DNA from: Chelatococcus sambhunathii
GTDB lineage: Bacteria; Pseudomonadota; Alphaproteobacteria; Rhizobiales; Beijerinckiaceae
Direction of reading: 5' to 3'
DNA length: 64,000 nt
Assembly: GCF_001418005.1 (NCBI RefSeq)
Contig: NZ_LIOL01000004.1
Span: forward strand, 62,001-126,000
Within the stretch, counting starts at the first letter, position 1. Every line of letters starts with the position of its first letter. The notes beneath the pieces are model-generated. The model had not been told where the DNA came from. It worked only from the letters and a program-made list of their open reading frames with translations, and did not search any database. A program made the position numbers and the translations under genes. This document shows, one piece after another, positions 1 to 8,108 of this stretch.

Positions 1-972
1 GGCAACCGCGGCCTTGACGATGCCGGCGGCGAGCGCCGCGCCGGTCGCCTCGCCGAGGCGCATGTCGAGGTCGAGCACCGGGGCGAGGCCGAGCCTGTCG
101 AGCACCTCGCCGTGCGCGCCCTCGGCGGAGCGGTGGCCGGCGAGGCAATGGGCGATGGAGCGTGGATCGATGGCATGCAGGATGGCGGCCGCGGCGGTCA
201 CGACGTAGCCGTCGAGGATGACCGGGATGCGCTCGAGCCGCGCGGCGAGGATGGCGCCGGCGATGGCGGCGACCTCGCGCCCGCCGAGCCGGCGCAGCAC
301 CTCGAGCGCATCGCCGAGATGGCCGGCATGGGTGGCGAGCGCCTGCTCCACGACCGCCGTCTTGCGGGCAAGGCCCGCATCGTCGAGGCCGGTGCCGCGC
401 CCGACCCAGCGCGCCGCTGGCCCCCCATAGAGTGCGGCGTAGATGGCGGCGGCGATGGTGGTGTTGCCGATGCCCATCTCGCCGAGGCACAGGAGGTCGG
501 TGCCGCCGGCGATCGCCTCCATGCCGAAGGCCAGCGTGGCGACGCAGGCCTTCTCGTCGAAGGCCGCCTCGGTGGCGATGTCCCCCGTCGGCAGGTCGAG
601 CGCGAGGTCGAAGACCTTGAAGCCGAGATCGTAAGCGGCGCAGATCTGGTTGATGGCGGCGCCGCCCGCGGCGAAGTTCTCCAGCATCTGGCGGGTGACG
701 CTCTGCGGATAGGGCGAGACGCCATGGCGCACGACGCCGTGGTTGCCGGCAAAGACGCAGACGAGTGGGCGCGCGACGCTGGGTCGCCCCTTGCCCTGCC
801 AGCCGGCCACCCAGGCGGCGATCTCCTCCAGACGGCCGAGGGAGCCCGGCGGCTTCGTCAGTTCCGCGTCGCGGCGGCGCACGGCGGCGATGGCCGCCTC
901 GTCCACGTCGGGCAGCATGGCGAAAAGCCGCCGCACGTCGTCGAACGGTAGGCCGGTTGCCGTCGCATCCAT
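1..972 (-). CDS. cobT: CobT, nicotinate-nucleotide-dimethylbenzimidazole phosphoribosyltransferase (3' end cut by window)
   Basis: This cytosolic enzyme transfers phosphoribose from nicotinate mononucleotide to dimethylbenzimidazole to build the lower ligand of cobalamin. The frame runs from ATG at 972 off the left edge without a stop, giving 324 codons; the family is usually about 340-350 residues, so only a short C-terminal piece is missing. Visible family blocks are KPPGSLGRLEE at residues 40-50, the FAGNHGV block, GEMGIGNTT, and LGEATGA near the edge; the Glu in the last block matches the catalytic glutamate known from Salmonella CobT. It is divergent from cobS, with under 90 bp between the starts, which fits shared control. 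I see no cobalamin riboswitch in that gap. Confidence 0.93.
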   Translation of the reverse strand, partial: MDATATGLPFDDVRRLFAMLPDVDEAAIAAVRRRDAELTKPPGSLGRLEEIAAWVAGWQGKGRPSVARPLVCVFAGNHGVVRHGVSPYPQSVTRQMLENFAAGGAAINQICAAYDLGFKVFDLALDLPTGDIATEAAFDEKACVATLAFGMEAIAGGTDLLCLGEMGIGNTTIAAAIYAALYGGPAARWVGRGTGLDDAGLARKTAVVEQALATHAGHLGDALEVLRRLGGREVAAIAGAILAARLERIPVILDGYVVTAAAAILHAIDPRSIAHCLAGHRSAEGAHGEVLDRLGLAPVLDLDMRLGEATGAALAAGIVKAAVA

Positions 973-1059
973 CGCAATTCTCCACTATGTCGTTATGGCC
1001 GGCCCATGGTCGCGGCTGTCGGGCCCGGAGCTAATAGCATGCCACGCGCCGAGGTGAAG

Positions 1060-1920
1060 ATGACGCAGGACAACGAGATGCCGCAGGCCGAGGCCGGCCC
1101 CGGGCCGGGCCCGGCGCTCGCCTTCCTCGCCGATGCGGCCGCGTGCCTGCGCTTCTACTCGCGCCTGCCGGTGCCCGCCCTGCCCTTCGAGGCGGCGCCG
1201 CATGCCATGCCGGATTTCTCCCGCGCCGTCAGGGCGCTGCCGCTCGCCGGCGCCGCCATCGGCCTCGTCGGCGCGCTCGCCTTCCTCCTCGCGACGGGCC
1301 TCGGCTTCGGGCCGTATCTCGCCGCCTGCGCCGCCGTCGCCGCTCTCATCGTCGCGACGGGCGTCTTTCACGAAGACGGTCTCGCCGATACCGCCGACGG
1401 GCTGTGGGGCGGCGCGACGCCCGAGCGGCGCCTGACCATCATGCGCGACAGCCGCGTCGGCTCCTACGGCGCGGCGGCGCTCACGCTCGATCTCATGATC
1501 CGCGTCGGGCTCATCGCCGCGCTCGCCGGACGCATGCCGGCGCCGGCCACAGCCCTGGCACTCGTCGCGGCCGCGGCGACCTCGCGCACGGTGGGGCTCT
1601 TGCCCTTCCTGCTGCTGGCACCCGCCCGCAGTGACGGCGCCGCGCATGCGGCGGGCCGGCCGACGCAGGCCGCCTTCGCCACGGCGGCCGCGGGCTCCGC
1701 CGTCATGGCCTTCCTCCTGTTGCTGCCAGCCGGCTTCGGCTTCCTCCCGATCGTGCTCGCCCTTGCCCTTGCGGCGAGCGCGGGTGTGGGCCTCTCCCGC
1801 ATTGCCCGGGCGAAGATCGGCGGGCATACGGGAGACATCGCGGGGGCGGCCCAGCAGGCGGGCGAGATCGCCTTCCTCGCCGGCCTCCTCGCCCTTGCGC
1901 CGCTCGCCGGCGCCTCGTGA
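1060..1920 (+). CDS. cobS: CobS, adenosylcobinamide-GDP ribazoletransferase
   Basis: This integral membrane enzyme joins adenosylcobinamide-GDP to alpha-ribazole (phosphate), the step after CobT in nucleotide loop assembly. From the chosen start it has 286 residues, with several hydrophobic segments and the family signature HEDGLADTADG at residues 104-114, followed by LWGG; the acidic residues of this motif bind metal in the family. I chose ATG 1060 because GAGGTGAAG lies just before it. ATG codons at 1039 and 1006 are in frame and would add 7 or 18 residues. The gene is divergent from cobT, and its stop lies 10 bp before the next gene, so cobS and that protease probably form one transcript. 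Confidence 0.92.
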   Translation: MTQDNEMPQAEAGPGPGPALAFLADAAACLRFYSRLPVPALPFEAAPHAMPDFSRAVRALPLAGAAIGLVGALAFLLATGLGFGPYLAACAAVAALIVATGVFHEDGLADTADGLWGGATPERRLTIMRDSRVGSYGAAALTLDLMIRVGLIAALAGRMPAPATALALVAAAATSRTVGLLPFLLLAPARSDGAAHAAGRPTQAAFATAAAGSAVMAFLLLLPAGFGFLPIVLALALAASAGVGLSRIARAKIGGHTGDIAGAAQQAGEIAFLAGLLALAPLAGAS

Positions 1921-1930
1921 AGGAAGAGCC

Positions 1931-2629
1931 ATGCGCGGTTTCGTCGCCCTCGCCGTCATCATCGCCGCCATCGCGGTGCTCGTCCTTTTCGGCGGCAACG
2001 AGACCATCCTCGGGCTGCGGCCGGACCTCATTGCCTCGCTCGCCTGGCTCGGCGCCGTCGGCATCCTCGCCTTCGGCTGGGTGGTACAGCACTTTCGCGG
2101 CCAGTGGACACGCGCCCTCGAGGCCATCGCCTTCTGGATGGCGATGATCGTCATGCTGGTGGCTGTCTACAGCTATCGCTTCGAATTGCAGAGCTTCGCC
2201 AACCGGCTGCTCGGGGAGGTGGCGCCGGGCTACACGGTGACGCTCGCCGGCGGCGAGGTGCAGGTCGCGCGCCATGCCGGCGGCAGCTTCGTCATCGACG
2301 GCGCCGTCGACGGCGTGCCGACGCGCTTCATCCTCGACACCGGCGCCTCGGCGGTGGTGCTGACGAGCGAGGCCGCCGCCCGGGCCGGCATCGACCCGGC
2401 GACGCTCTTCTACACGCAGCCGGTGATGACGGCGAACGGCCGCACGATGGCGGCTTCCACCACGCTTGGCGAGCTCACTGTCGGCAACATCACCGAGCGG
2501 CGCGTGCCGGCCCTCGTCGCCCGCGAAGGCAGCCTCTCGCAGAACCTGCTCGGCATGACCTTTCTCGAGCGCCTCGCCTCCTTCGAGGTGCGCGGCGACA
2601 GGTTGATCCTGCGCGGGCGCGGCGGGTGA
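1931..2629 (+). CDS. Membrane-anchored retropepsin-like aspartic protease (TIGR02281-type)
   Basis: A 232-residue protein with three predicted membrane segments in its first 85 residues (about 4-20, 33-52 and 66-82) and then a globular part, probably periplasmic. The globular part holds the retropepsin-type active-site motif ILDTGAS (DTGAS at residues 136-140), followed by VVLTSEAA. A single DTG motif means it must dimerise to be active, as known for the clan AA family. A later NLLGMTFLERL block is also typical of this alphaproteobacterial group. AGGAAGAG directly after the cobS stop serves as ribosome binding site for ATG 1931. The natural substrate cannot be told from sequence. Confidence 0.82.
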   Translation: MRGFVALAVIIAAIAVLVLFGGNETILGLRPDLIASLAWLGAVGILAFGWVVQHFRGQWTRALEAIAFWMAMIVMLVAVYSYRFELQSFANRLLGEVAPGYTVTLAGGEVQVARHAGGSFVIDGAVDGVPTRFILDTGASAVVLTSEAAARAGIDPATLFYTQPVMTANGRTMAASTTLGELTVGNITERRVPALVAREGSLSQNLLGMTFLERLASFEVRGDRLILRGRGG

Positions 2630-2632
2630 GGC

Positions 2633-3487
2633 TCAAGTCAGGAGGCTCCAGGCGAAGCGGGCGCAGACGGCAAGGAGGAAGAGGCCGAAGGCAATCTCCA
2701 GCCGCCGCTTCGACAAGGCGTGGGCGAGGCTCGCGCCCAAGGGGGCCGTGAAGATGCTCGTCGGCACGAAGAGCGCAAAGCCGATGAGCGAGACATAGCC
2801 CAGCGCCATGGGGAACTGCAGGGCCGCGACATCCGGATATTCGGCGGCGCGCGGCCAGCCGGCGTAGACATAGCCGATGGCGCCCGGAATGGAGATGAGG
2901 ACGCCGAGCCCCGAGGAGGTCGCCACCGCCTGGTGGATCGGCCGGCCGTAGAAGGTCATGAACAGGCTCGACAGCTGCCCGCCGCCGATTCCCATCAGCG
3001 ACGACAGCACGCCGATGACGACGCCGTAGATGCTCATGACGATCTTGCCGGGCACCTCGGTGCCGAGGCGCCAGTTGTCCTTGCCGAAGAGGAGCCGCAC
3101 GGCCGAGATGCCCGCGACGACGACGAAGACCACCTTGAACAGGTCCGCCGGGGCATAGCGGGCGATGAAGCTGCCGAGCCCCACACCGAGGACGACGGGG
3201 ATTGCCCAGACGCGCACGATGGACATGTCGACCTTGCCGCGCGCGCGATGGGCATTGAAGGAGCGGATCGAGGTGGGGATGATCACCGCGAGCGAGGTGC
3301 CGACGCAGAGCGGCATGCGCACCTCCTCCGGCACGCCCACGACCCGGAAGAGTTCGTAGAGCACCGGGACGACGACAGCACCGCCGCCCACGCCGAAGAC
3401 ACCCGCGAGGATGCCCGTGACGGCGCCGGCCGCAAGCAGCGCCCCGGCGAGCATGACGAGTTCTGATGTGGGAATGGCGGCGAACAT
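2633..3487 (-). CDS. TSUP family (TauE/SafE-like) membrane transporter
   Basis: A 284-residue, highly hydrophobic protein with about eight membrane segments in two related halves. Each half carries the glycine-rich TSUP motif: GVFGVGGGAVVVP near the N-terminus and SLMGIGGGQLSS in the middle. Proteins of this family export sulfite, sulfonates or other organic anions; the substrate is not visible here. The frame stays open far upstream into dusA DNA, but ATG 3487 gives the normal family length and starts at the usual N-terminal region. Its stop is 3 bp from the stop of the convergent aspartic protease gene, and no hairpin separates them. Confidence 0.85.
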   Translation of the reverse strand: MFAAIPTSELVMLAGALLAAGAVTGILAGVFGVGGGAVVVPVLYELFRVVGVPEEVRMPLCVGTSLAVIIPTSIRSFNAHRARGKVDMSIVRVWAIPVVLGVGLGSFIARYAPADLFKVVFVVVAGISAVRLLFGKDNWRLGTEVPGKIVMSIYGVVIGVLSSLMGIGGGQLSSLFMTFYGRPIHQAVATSSGLGVLISIPGAIGYVYAGWPRAAEYPDVAALQFPMALGYVSLIGFALFVPTSIFTAPLGASLAHALSKRRLEIAFGLFLLAVCARFAWSLLT

Positions 3488-3573
3488 GGCGGCTCCTGCA
3501 GCAGGAGCCCTCTCGTGCGCGATCTCGGCCGCCAAGGCAAGCGCCGCCGGGGCATGGCCGCCCGGCGCCGCGC

Positions 3574-4023
3574 TCAGTCGGCGATACCCTCGCGCCCCTC
3601 GAGCGTCACGAGCGTCGCCGTCATCACGGCAACGGTCTTGCGCCGCTCGCCGTCGATGGCCTCCACCTCGGCCTGCGCCACGGTGAGCATGCGCCCTGCC
3701 CGCACCACGCGCCCGCGCGCCTCGAGCCTGTCGCCGGCGGCGGGGGCGAGCAGGTTGATCTTGAATTCGGCGGTCAATACGCCGGCCCCGGCCGGCATCA
3801 GCGACAGGGCGGCATAGCCGCAGGCCGAATCCGCGATGGTGGAGACGATGCCGGCATGGACGAAGCCGTGCTGCTGGCAGATGTGCGGCGCGACCGCGAG
3901 CGCGATCGTGGTCGCGCCCGGCGCGACCTCGGTCATGCGCGCGCCGATCGTCTCCATCACGCTCTGCTTGCCGAAGCTGCGGCGCACGCGCGCCTCGAAA
4001 TCCGGGTCCTGCGGCCTGTGCAT
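3574..4023 (-). CDS. PaaI-family hotdog-fold acyl-CoA thioesterase
   Basis: A 149-residue single-domain protein of normal family length. It shows the hotdog thioesterase pattern: QQHGFVHAGIVSTIADSACG in the central helix region (the HG..H.G..ST.ADSA form of the motif) followed by LTAEFKINLLAPA, the strand that completes the substrate pocket. Family members hydrolyse acyl- or phenylacetyl-CoA esters in the cytosol. It lies between the TSUP gene (87 bp downstream) and dusA (91 bp upstream) on the same strand, so co-transcription is possible. The acyl substrate cannot be assigned. Confidence 0.85.
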   Translation of the reverse strand: MHRPQDPDFEARVRRSFGKQSVMETIGARMTEVAPGATTIALAVAPHICQQHGFVHAGIVSTIADSACGYAALSLMPAGAGVLTAEFKINLLAPAAGDRLEARGRVVRAGRMLTVAQAEVEAIDGERRKTVAVMTATLVTLEGREGIAD

Positions 4024-4113
4024 CGCGCCCTCCTCCCCGCCTGCATTTCAGGAAAGAGGAAGAGGAGCAGCAAGACACAGTCACGCAAAACGCCCTTGGC
4101 CGTTGCGCACGCC

Positions 4114-5133
4114 TCAGGCGGCCTCGACCTCGCGGCGCGCCATCTCCCGCCGCACATGGGCGACCGCCTCGACGATGACCTCCGGCCCGGCGCCGCGCTT
4201 GCAGGCCTCCGTGGCGAGGTGGCGGCGGAACTGGCGCGCGCCCGGCCGCCCGGGGAAGAGGCCGAGGATGTGGCGGGTGAGCTGGTTGAGGCGCACGCCC
4301 TCGCCGAGGCGGCGCTCGACATAGGGCAGATAGGCCTCGACGACGGCGAAGGCGTCCGCGAGCGGCGCCGGCGTACCGAAGAACAGCGGATCGACGCCGA
4401 GGAGGATCTCCGGGTTCTGATAGGCCGCGCGGCCGAGCATGACGCCGTCGAGCGCCGGCCCGTCCGCCGGATGCATGGCCGCATGGGCCTCCTCGAGCGT
4501 CCGGAGGCCGCCGTTGAGGAGGATCGGCACATGAGGCAGGCGCGCCTTGAGGCGGTGCACGCGGCCGTAGTCGAGCGGCGGGATCTCCCGGTTGTCCTTG
4601 GGCGAGAGCCCCTGAAGCCAGGCCTTGCGGGCATGGACGATGAGCCTTTCCGCCCCGGCGGCGACGACGGCATCGGCCAGTTGATCGAGCGCCACCTCCG
4701 GATCCTGTTCGTCGACGCCGATGCGGCACTTGACCGTCACCGGCACGTCGACCGCGTCCTTCATCGCCGCGACGCAGGCGGCGACCAGTTCCGGCTCGCG
4801 CATGAGGCAGGCGCCGAAACGGCCGCTCTGCACCCTGTCCGACGGACAGCCGACATTGAGGTTGATCTCGCGGTAGCCGAAGGCGGCGCAGATGCGCGCG
4901 GCCTCCGCCAGTTCGCCCGGCTCGCTGCCGCCGAGCTGCACGGCGAGCGGCTGCTCCGCCGCATCGAAGCCGATCAGACGCTCCCGGTCCCCGTGGAGGA
5001 CCGCGCCGGTCGTCACCATCTCGGTGTAGAGCAGGGCATGGCGCGTCATCAGCCTGTGGAAGACGCGGCAGTCCCGGTCCGTCCAATCCATCATGGGCGC
5101 GACGGAAAATCTGTGGGGCGTGAAGTCAGTCAC
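4114..5133 (-). CDS. dusA: DusA, tRNA-dihydrouridine(20/20a) synthase
   Basis: A 339-residue FMN enzyme that reduces uridine to dihydrouridine in the D-loop of tRNA. The N-terminal FMN-binding block SVAPMMDWTDRDCR is at residues 10-23. INLNVGCPSDRVQSGRFGA follows at about residue 90, with Cys96 as the catalytic acid known for the family. The DusA-specific C-terminal helical part (NQLTRHILGLFPGRPGARQFRRHL) is present, which separates it from DusB and DusC. The length is normal. The ATG at 5133 is followed at once by the usual MTDFTPHRFSVAPMM start. Confidence 0.95.
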   Translation of the reverse strand: MTDFTPHRFSVAPMMDWTDRDCRVFHRLMTRHALLYTEMVTTGAVLHGDRERLIGFDAAEQPLAVQLGGSEPGELAEAARICAAFGYREINLNVGCPSDRVQSGRFGACLMREPELVAACVAAMKDAVDVPVTVKCRIGVDEQDPEVALDQLADAVVAAGAERLIVHARKAWLQGLSPKDNREIPPLDYGRVHRLKARLPHVPILLNGGLRTLEEAHAAMHPADGPALDGVMLGRAAYQNPEILLGVDPLFFGTPAPLADAFAVVEAYLPYVERRLGEGVRLNQLTRHILGLFPGRPGARQFRRHLATEACKRGAGPEVIVEAVAHVRREMARREVEAA

Positions 5134-5398
5134 CTGTTAGCAGCTTCCAGCGTCATGCTGTCGATGTCGTGCCGCAGCCGACGTGCCCTGCGGATCGCGG
5201 GCGAGGCTGGCTTCGCCACCGCAGCTGCGAGCGAGGGTTGGCTCGACGACCTATCTAGCCCGGATCGCGGCCGAATGCGACAACCACCGCAGCACACCAC
5301 CCTCCGGCAAGCCATAATCGGTAAAATTCTCAGGATCGCAATTCCGCCATGATCATTGCAGCAACTTGCGCAATCAATAACGACGCTGGGGAGAACAC

Positions 5399-5731
5399 AT
5401 GACGATCGATGAGCCGAGGCACATGGCGCCGGAAGTAAAGGAAGCCATGCTGAAACTCGTGGTTCATCAGGTTGTCGAAGCCTATTCCCACGCTTTCATC
5501 CAGGCGATTGCACGCGACTTCGAATCGGACAGGCAGGCTGCATTCGAGACGTTTGCCTCCGCCGCGCAGGAGAGGGCCCTGATCGTCCTCGGAGAACTGG
5601 ACGTGGCGATCAAGGCCCGGGTCGCCGAGACGAGCCGCGTCATCATCGACCAGTCGCTCGCAACGATCGCCGAGGGAGCCGGCGTACGTCTCAGCGGCAC
5701 CGCCGTAGCTCGTCCCGCCGTCACGCACTAG
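5399..5731 (+). CDS. Small helical protein of unknown function
   Basis: I do not recognise this 110-residue protein. GGGGAGA lies a suitable distance before ATG 5399. The codon use is less GC-biased than that of the neighbours. The sequence is predicted to be mostly helical, with alternating hydrophobic and charged residues through residues 10-90 (KEAMLKLVVHQVVEAYSHAF, then a long acidic and basic stretch). It has no signal peptide, no membrane segment and no cysteine. It stands alone, with more than 250 bp of non-coding DNA before it and almost 600 bp after it. A product is likely but not certain. Confidence 0.5.
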   Translation: MTIDEPRHMAPEVKEAMLKLVVHQVVEAYSHAFIQAIARDFESDRQAAFETFASAAQERALIVLGELDVAIKARVAETSRVIIDQSLATIAEGAGVRLSGTAVARPAVTH

Positions 5732-5960
5732 AGCCCGGTCGGATCGGATTACACCGCCATCCCATCCGCAGACCGGCCTCGTTCTCGATGTCTGGAAACC
5801 GTCCGCGAGCCCGGGCCCGCGACGGGCTCGCGGACAACGGGAATGGTCGGCTTCCGCCCTACTCCTTCGCGCGTTCCGGCGGGCCCGCATCAACTGCCGG
5901 TTGCCCGCCCCGCTGCCCCCGTTCATATTCGGCGCGCGGCCCACGGCCATCGGAAGGAAG

Positions 5961-6164
5961 ATGACCATGCGATCGGAGCGGGGCGATCTCATCTTCGGCG
6001 AAGAGCGCGTCGACGGCATCGATCGCGCAATCGTCAGGTCGCTGTCGGCTGACAGGGCACCGGCGATACCGCGGCAGGCCGGGCACCTGTCGGCAGGTCA
6101 TCCTTCGCGCGTGGCACACGGGCGGACGCGCCTGGGAACCAGCATGGCGCCATGCTCGACATAA
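5961..6164 (+). CDS. Doubtful 67-residue ORF
   Basis: The only support is a strong Shine-Dalgarno-like run, GGAAGGAAG, immediately before ATG 5961 and a second in-frame ATG two codons later. The first part (RGDLIFGEERVDGIDRAIV) looks protein-like, but the second half is rich in Arg, His and Gly and resembles chance translation. I recognise no family. It could be the surviving start of a decayed gene. Confidence 0.2.
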   Translation: MTMRSERGDLIFGEERVDGIDRAIVRSLSADRAPAIPRQAGHLSAGHPSRVAHGRTRLGTSMAPCST

Positions 6165-6193
6165 CATCACTGATGCGCGGAACGGCGCTGTCA

Positions 6194-6213
6194 TTGGCCG
6201 GAAACCCGGCCAA
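6194..6213. other. Perfect 8-bp stem with AAAC tetraloop
   Basis: TTGGCCGG and CCGGCCAA are separated by AAAC, giving a perfect stem-loop about 105 bp before the I78 inhibitor gene. No T-run follows on either strand, so it is not a standard intrinsic terminator. It could be an operator or an mRNA structure. Confidence 0.35.
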
Positions 6214-6318
6214 ATCGGCGCCTTCCCGACGTATTGAGCCGGTGCGGCCGTGCGACGGACCGGGTGAACAGTCCGCCCCCGCCCTTGCGGCGCGACCGGG
6301 GCCCATTCCGGAGGCATA

Positions 6319-6627
6319 ATGATGATCAAGGAAAGTCTGTTGCCGGCGGTGGCGGCGGCCCTCCTCGGCATGGCGGTGTCCGCCTGCACGCCATCGCCGG
6401 CGACCGACTCTGCGGCACTGGCGCCGGGCCCCTGCAGGCCGGAGGCGACAAGCGGGCTCGTCGGCAAGCCGAAACCGGCCGATGACGAGGCGAAGCAGAT
6501 CACCGGCGCCACTGCGGTACGACAGATCGCGCCGGGCCAACCGGTCACGATGGACTACGCGCCGGCGCGGGTGACGGTCGAGACAGATCCCCGCACGGGC
6601 CGCGTCGTGCGCGCGTTCTGCGGATAG
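6319..6627 (+). CDS. I78-family peptidase inhibitor, probable lipoprotein
   Basis: A 102-residue precursor. The first 22 residues form a lipoprotein-type signal ending in AVSAC, where the Cys would be lipidated, so the mature protein probably sits in the envelope. The mature part fits the I78 inhibitor pattern: C..EATSGLVGKP, then ITGATAVRQIAPGQPVTMDY, then PARVTVETDPRTGRVVRAFCG, with two cysteines placed to form a disulfide. I78 proteins inhibit serine proteases such as subtilisin and trypsin. GGAGG precedes two successive ATGs (6319 and 6322), either of which could be the start. The secreted SUEL-like gene follows after 20 bp on the same strand. Confidence 0.78.
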   Translation: MMIKESLLPAVAAALLGMAVSACTPSPATDSAALAPGPCRPEATSGLVGKPKPADDEAKQITGATAVRQIAPGQPVTMDYAPARVTVETDPRTGRVVRAFCG

Positions 6628-6647
6628 ACAGTCGGAGGTTCGGCATC

Positions 6648-7013
6648 ATGCGATCCATCCGTTCGACGGCAGCCATCGCTGTCGCGGCCGCCGCTGGCCT
6701 CCTGGGACCGGCCGCGCCGGTCGACGCCGCGAGTTGCGAAGCCAGCCAACCCTGCATTGTCGTGCGGCAGGCCCAATACGGCCTGCCGGGCGGCGGCGGC
6801 AAGACGTGCTCGGCCTACTCGTCCGTCTCCAACCTCTGCCTCGGCCGGTCCTCCTGCGAGATCAAGGTGAACAACGAGCTGTGCGGCGATCCCGCCCCCG
6901 GCAGCCGGAAGACACTGTTCGTCAGTTGGCAATGCGATCCCGACAACCGGGAGTATTTCGACAGCGTCCAGGAATACGCCACCATGACAATCGCCTGCGA
7001 GGCACCCCGGTAG
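6648..7013 (+). CDS. Secreted cysteine-rich protein resembling SUEL/galactose-binding lectin domains
   Basis: A 121-residue precursor with a clear cleavable signal peptide ending near VDA-A (residues 26-28), so it is exported. The mature part has eight cysteines, at residues 30, 36, 54, 64, 70, 79, 96 and 117. Its layout matches the SUEL lectin fold: YG at 44-45, CLGRSSCEIKV at 64-74, CGDPAPGSRKTLFVSWQC at 79-96. The animal domain shows an early YG, a C.G..SC.I block and GDPC.GT.KYL.V.Y.C. The usual Cys after GDP is Ala here. SUEL domains bind rhamnose or galactose; sugar binding by this protein is inference. It lies 20 bp after the I78 inhibitor gene and may share its transcript. Confidence 0.65.
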   Translation: MRSIRSTAAIAVAAAAGLLGPAAPVDAASCEASQPCIVVRQAQYGLPGGGGKTCSAYSSVSNLCLGRSSCEIKVNNELCGDPAPGSRKTLFVSWQCDPDNREYFDSVQEYATMTIACEAPR

Positions 7014-7174
7014 CGGCCTTCAGCATCAGCATCGCAGGCGGGGCGGAAAGAACCTTGTCCGGCGAGGTAACGGCCCGTCTCGGGCCCAAGCCGGAGCTGT
7101 CGCTCGCCACGGGCGCCCGCCGATGCCGAGAGCCAATTAACGCGAGTGTCGCGCAAGCCATTGCGACGGCAGGC

Positions 7175-8002
7175 TCACCTGTCGCCGGCCAGTTCCGGCG
7201 CCTTGAACCTGCGGTTGGCGAGAACCGGCAGGACGCTCCGCGCGTGCGCGATGCGGGCCGGATCGATGTCGGCAAAGAGAAGGGCCGGCACCTCGCCGGC
7301 ACGGGCGATGGCGACGCCGAGCGGATCCACCACCATGCTCGCGCCGATGTTGCGCTCGCCGCATTCGCCGGTCGCCACGACGTAGCAGGTGTTCTCGAGC
7401 GCCCGGGCCGTGACGAGCACCTCCCAATGCGCCTCCTTGCCGGGTCCGCGCAGCCAGGCGGATGGAGCGGTGATCACATCGGCCCCGTCGAGGGCGAGGC
7501 GCCGCGCCATCTCCGGAAAGCGCAGGTCGTAGCAGGTCAGGGTGCCGACCTTCAGCCCCGCCACCTCGATCAGCGGCGGGATCTCGTCGCCGGGCGCGAC
7601 ATGGGTCGATTCCTTGACGCGGAAGGCGTCGTAGAGGTGCAGCTTGCGATAGGCGCCGATGATGGCGCCGTCGCGCACGGTGATCAGCGTGTTGAAGACC
7701 CGGCCGTTGCCGGCCGGCACGTGAATGCAACCCATCACCGCAAGGTCGCTGCCGCGGCTCGCGGCGAGCACCTCCTGCATGAAGGGCCCGTCGAGCGGCT
7801 GCGCCGCCTTCAGGACGATGTCGGGATCGGCGATGTCGCGGGCGAGGATGCCCTCGGGCAGGACGAGCAGCCTGGCGCCGGCGGTGCCGGCCTCGCGCAT
7901 CAGCCGCACCACCGTCGCCGCATTGTCCTGCCACTCACGTCCGACGGCAAACTGCCCGAGCGCCACCTTGACGACCGGGCGCGTGGACGATGGAGGATTC
8001 AT
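7175..8002 (-). CDS. Carbon-nitrogen hydrolase (nitrilase superfamily amidase)
   Basis: A 275-residue cytosolic enzyme with the full catalytic set of the nitrilase fold: Glu50 in LLVLPEG, Lys120 in AYRKLHLYD and Cys157 in TLTCYDLRFPE. The AYRKLHLYDAF and TCYDLRFPE wording resembles the amidase branch that acts on omega-amides or deaminated glutathione rather than true nitrilases, but the substrate is not proven. I chose ATG 8002 (MNPPSSTRP...) because it places the first conserved strand (VKVALGQF) near the N-terminus, as usual. The frame is open 43 codons further upstream, but that part is Ala/Gly/Pro-rich and unlike the family. Confidence 0.85.
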   Translation of the reverse strand: MNPPSSTRPVVKVALGQFAVGREWQDNAATVVRLMREAGTAGARLLVLPEGILARDIADPDIVLKAAQPLDGPFMQEVLAASRGSDLAVMGCIHVPAGNGRVFNTLITVRDGAIIGAYRKLHLYDAFRVKESTHVAPGDEIPPLIEVAGLKVGTLTCYDLRFPEMARRLALDGADVITAPSAWLRGPGKEAHWEVLVTARALENTCYVVATGECGERNIGASMVVDPLGVAIARAGEVPALLFADIDPARIAHARSVLPVLANRRFKAPELAGDR

Positions 8003-8108
8003 GCCGGGCTCCCTGCAGGTCTCGCGTTGCGGCGCGGGGGCGCCGGGCGCACATGGCACCCGCCAGCGCGGCCCGCCGGCCAAATCAGCGACCATGCGGG
8101 CCCCGGCG

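Larger units (their letters stand above)
5732..6318. other. Long intergenic stretch with one doubtful small ORF and one hairpin
   Basis: These 587 bases hold no convincing gene. The only candidate, at 5961-6164, is listed separately. A perfect 8-bp inverted repeat occurs at 6194-6213. The rest shows no homology that I recognise, and frames on the minus strand here have no ribosome binding site or familiar product. The area may be degraded DNA. Confidence 0.5.

Noticed and set aside
973-1059. A cobalamin riboswitch between cobT and cobS
   Set aside because: The gap is under 90 bp and lacks the B12-box and the long conserved structure of that riboswitch.
3466-5352. A 628-residue plus-strand open frame across the TSUP, thioesterase and dusA genes
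   Set aside because: It is antisense to three recognisable genes, is Arg/His-rich, and matches no family. Such long antisense frames are normal at this GC content.
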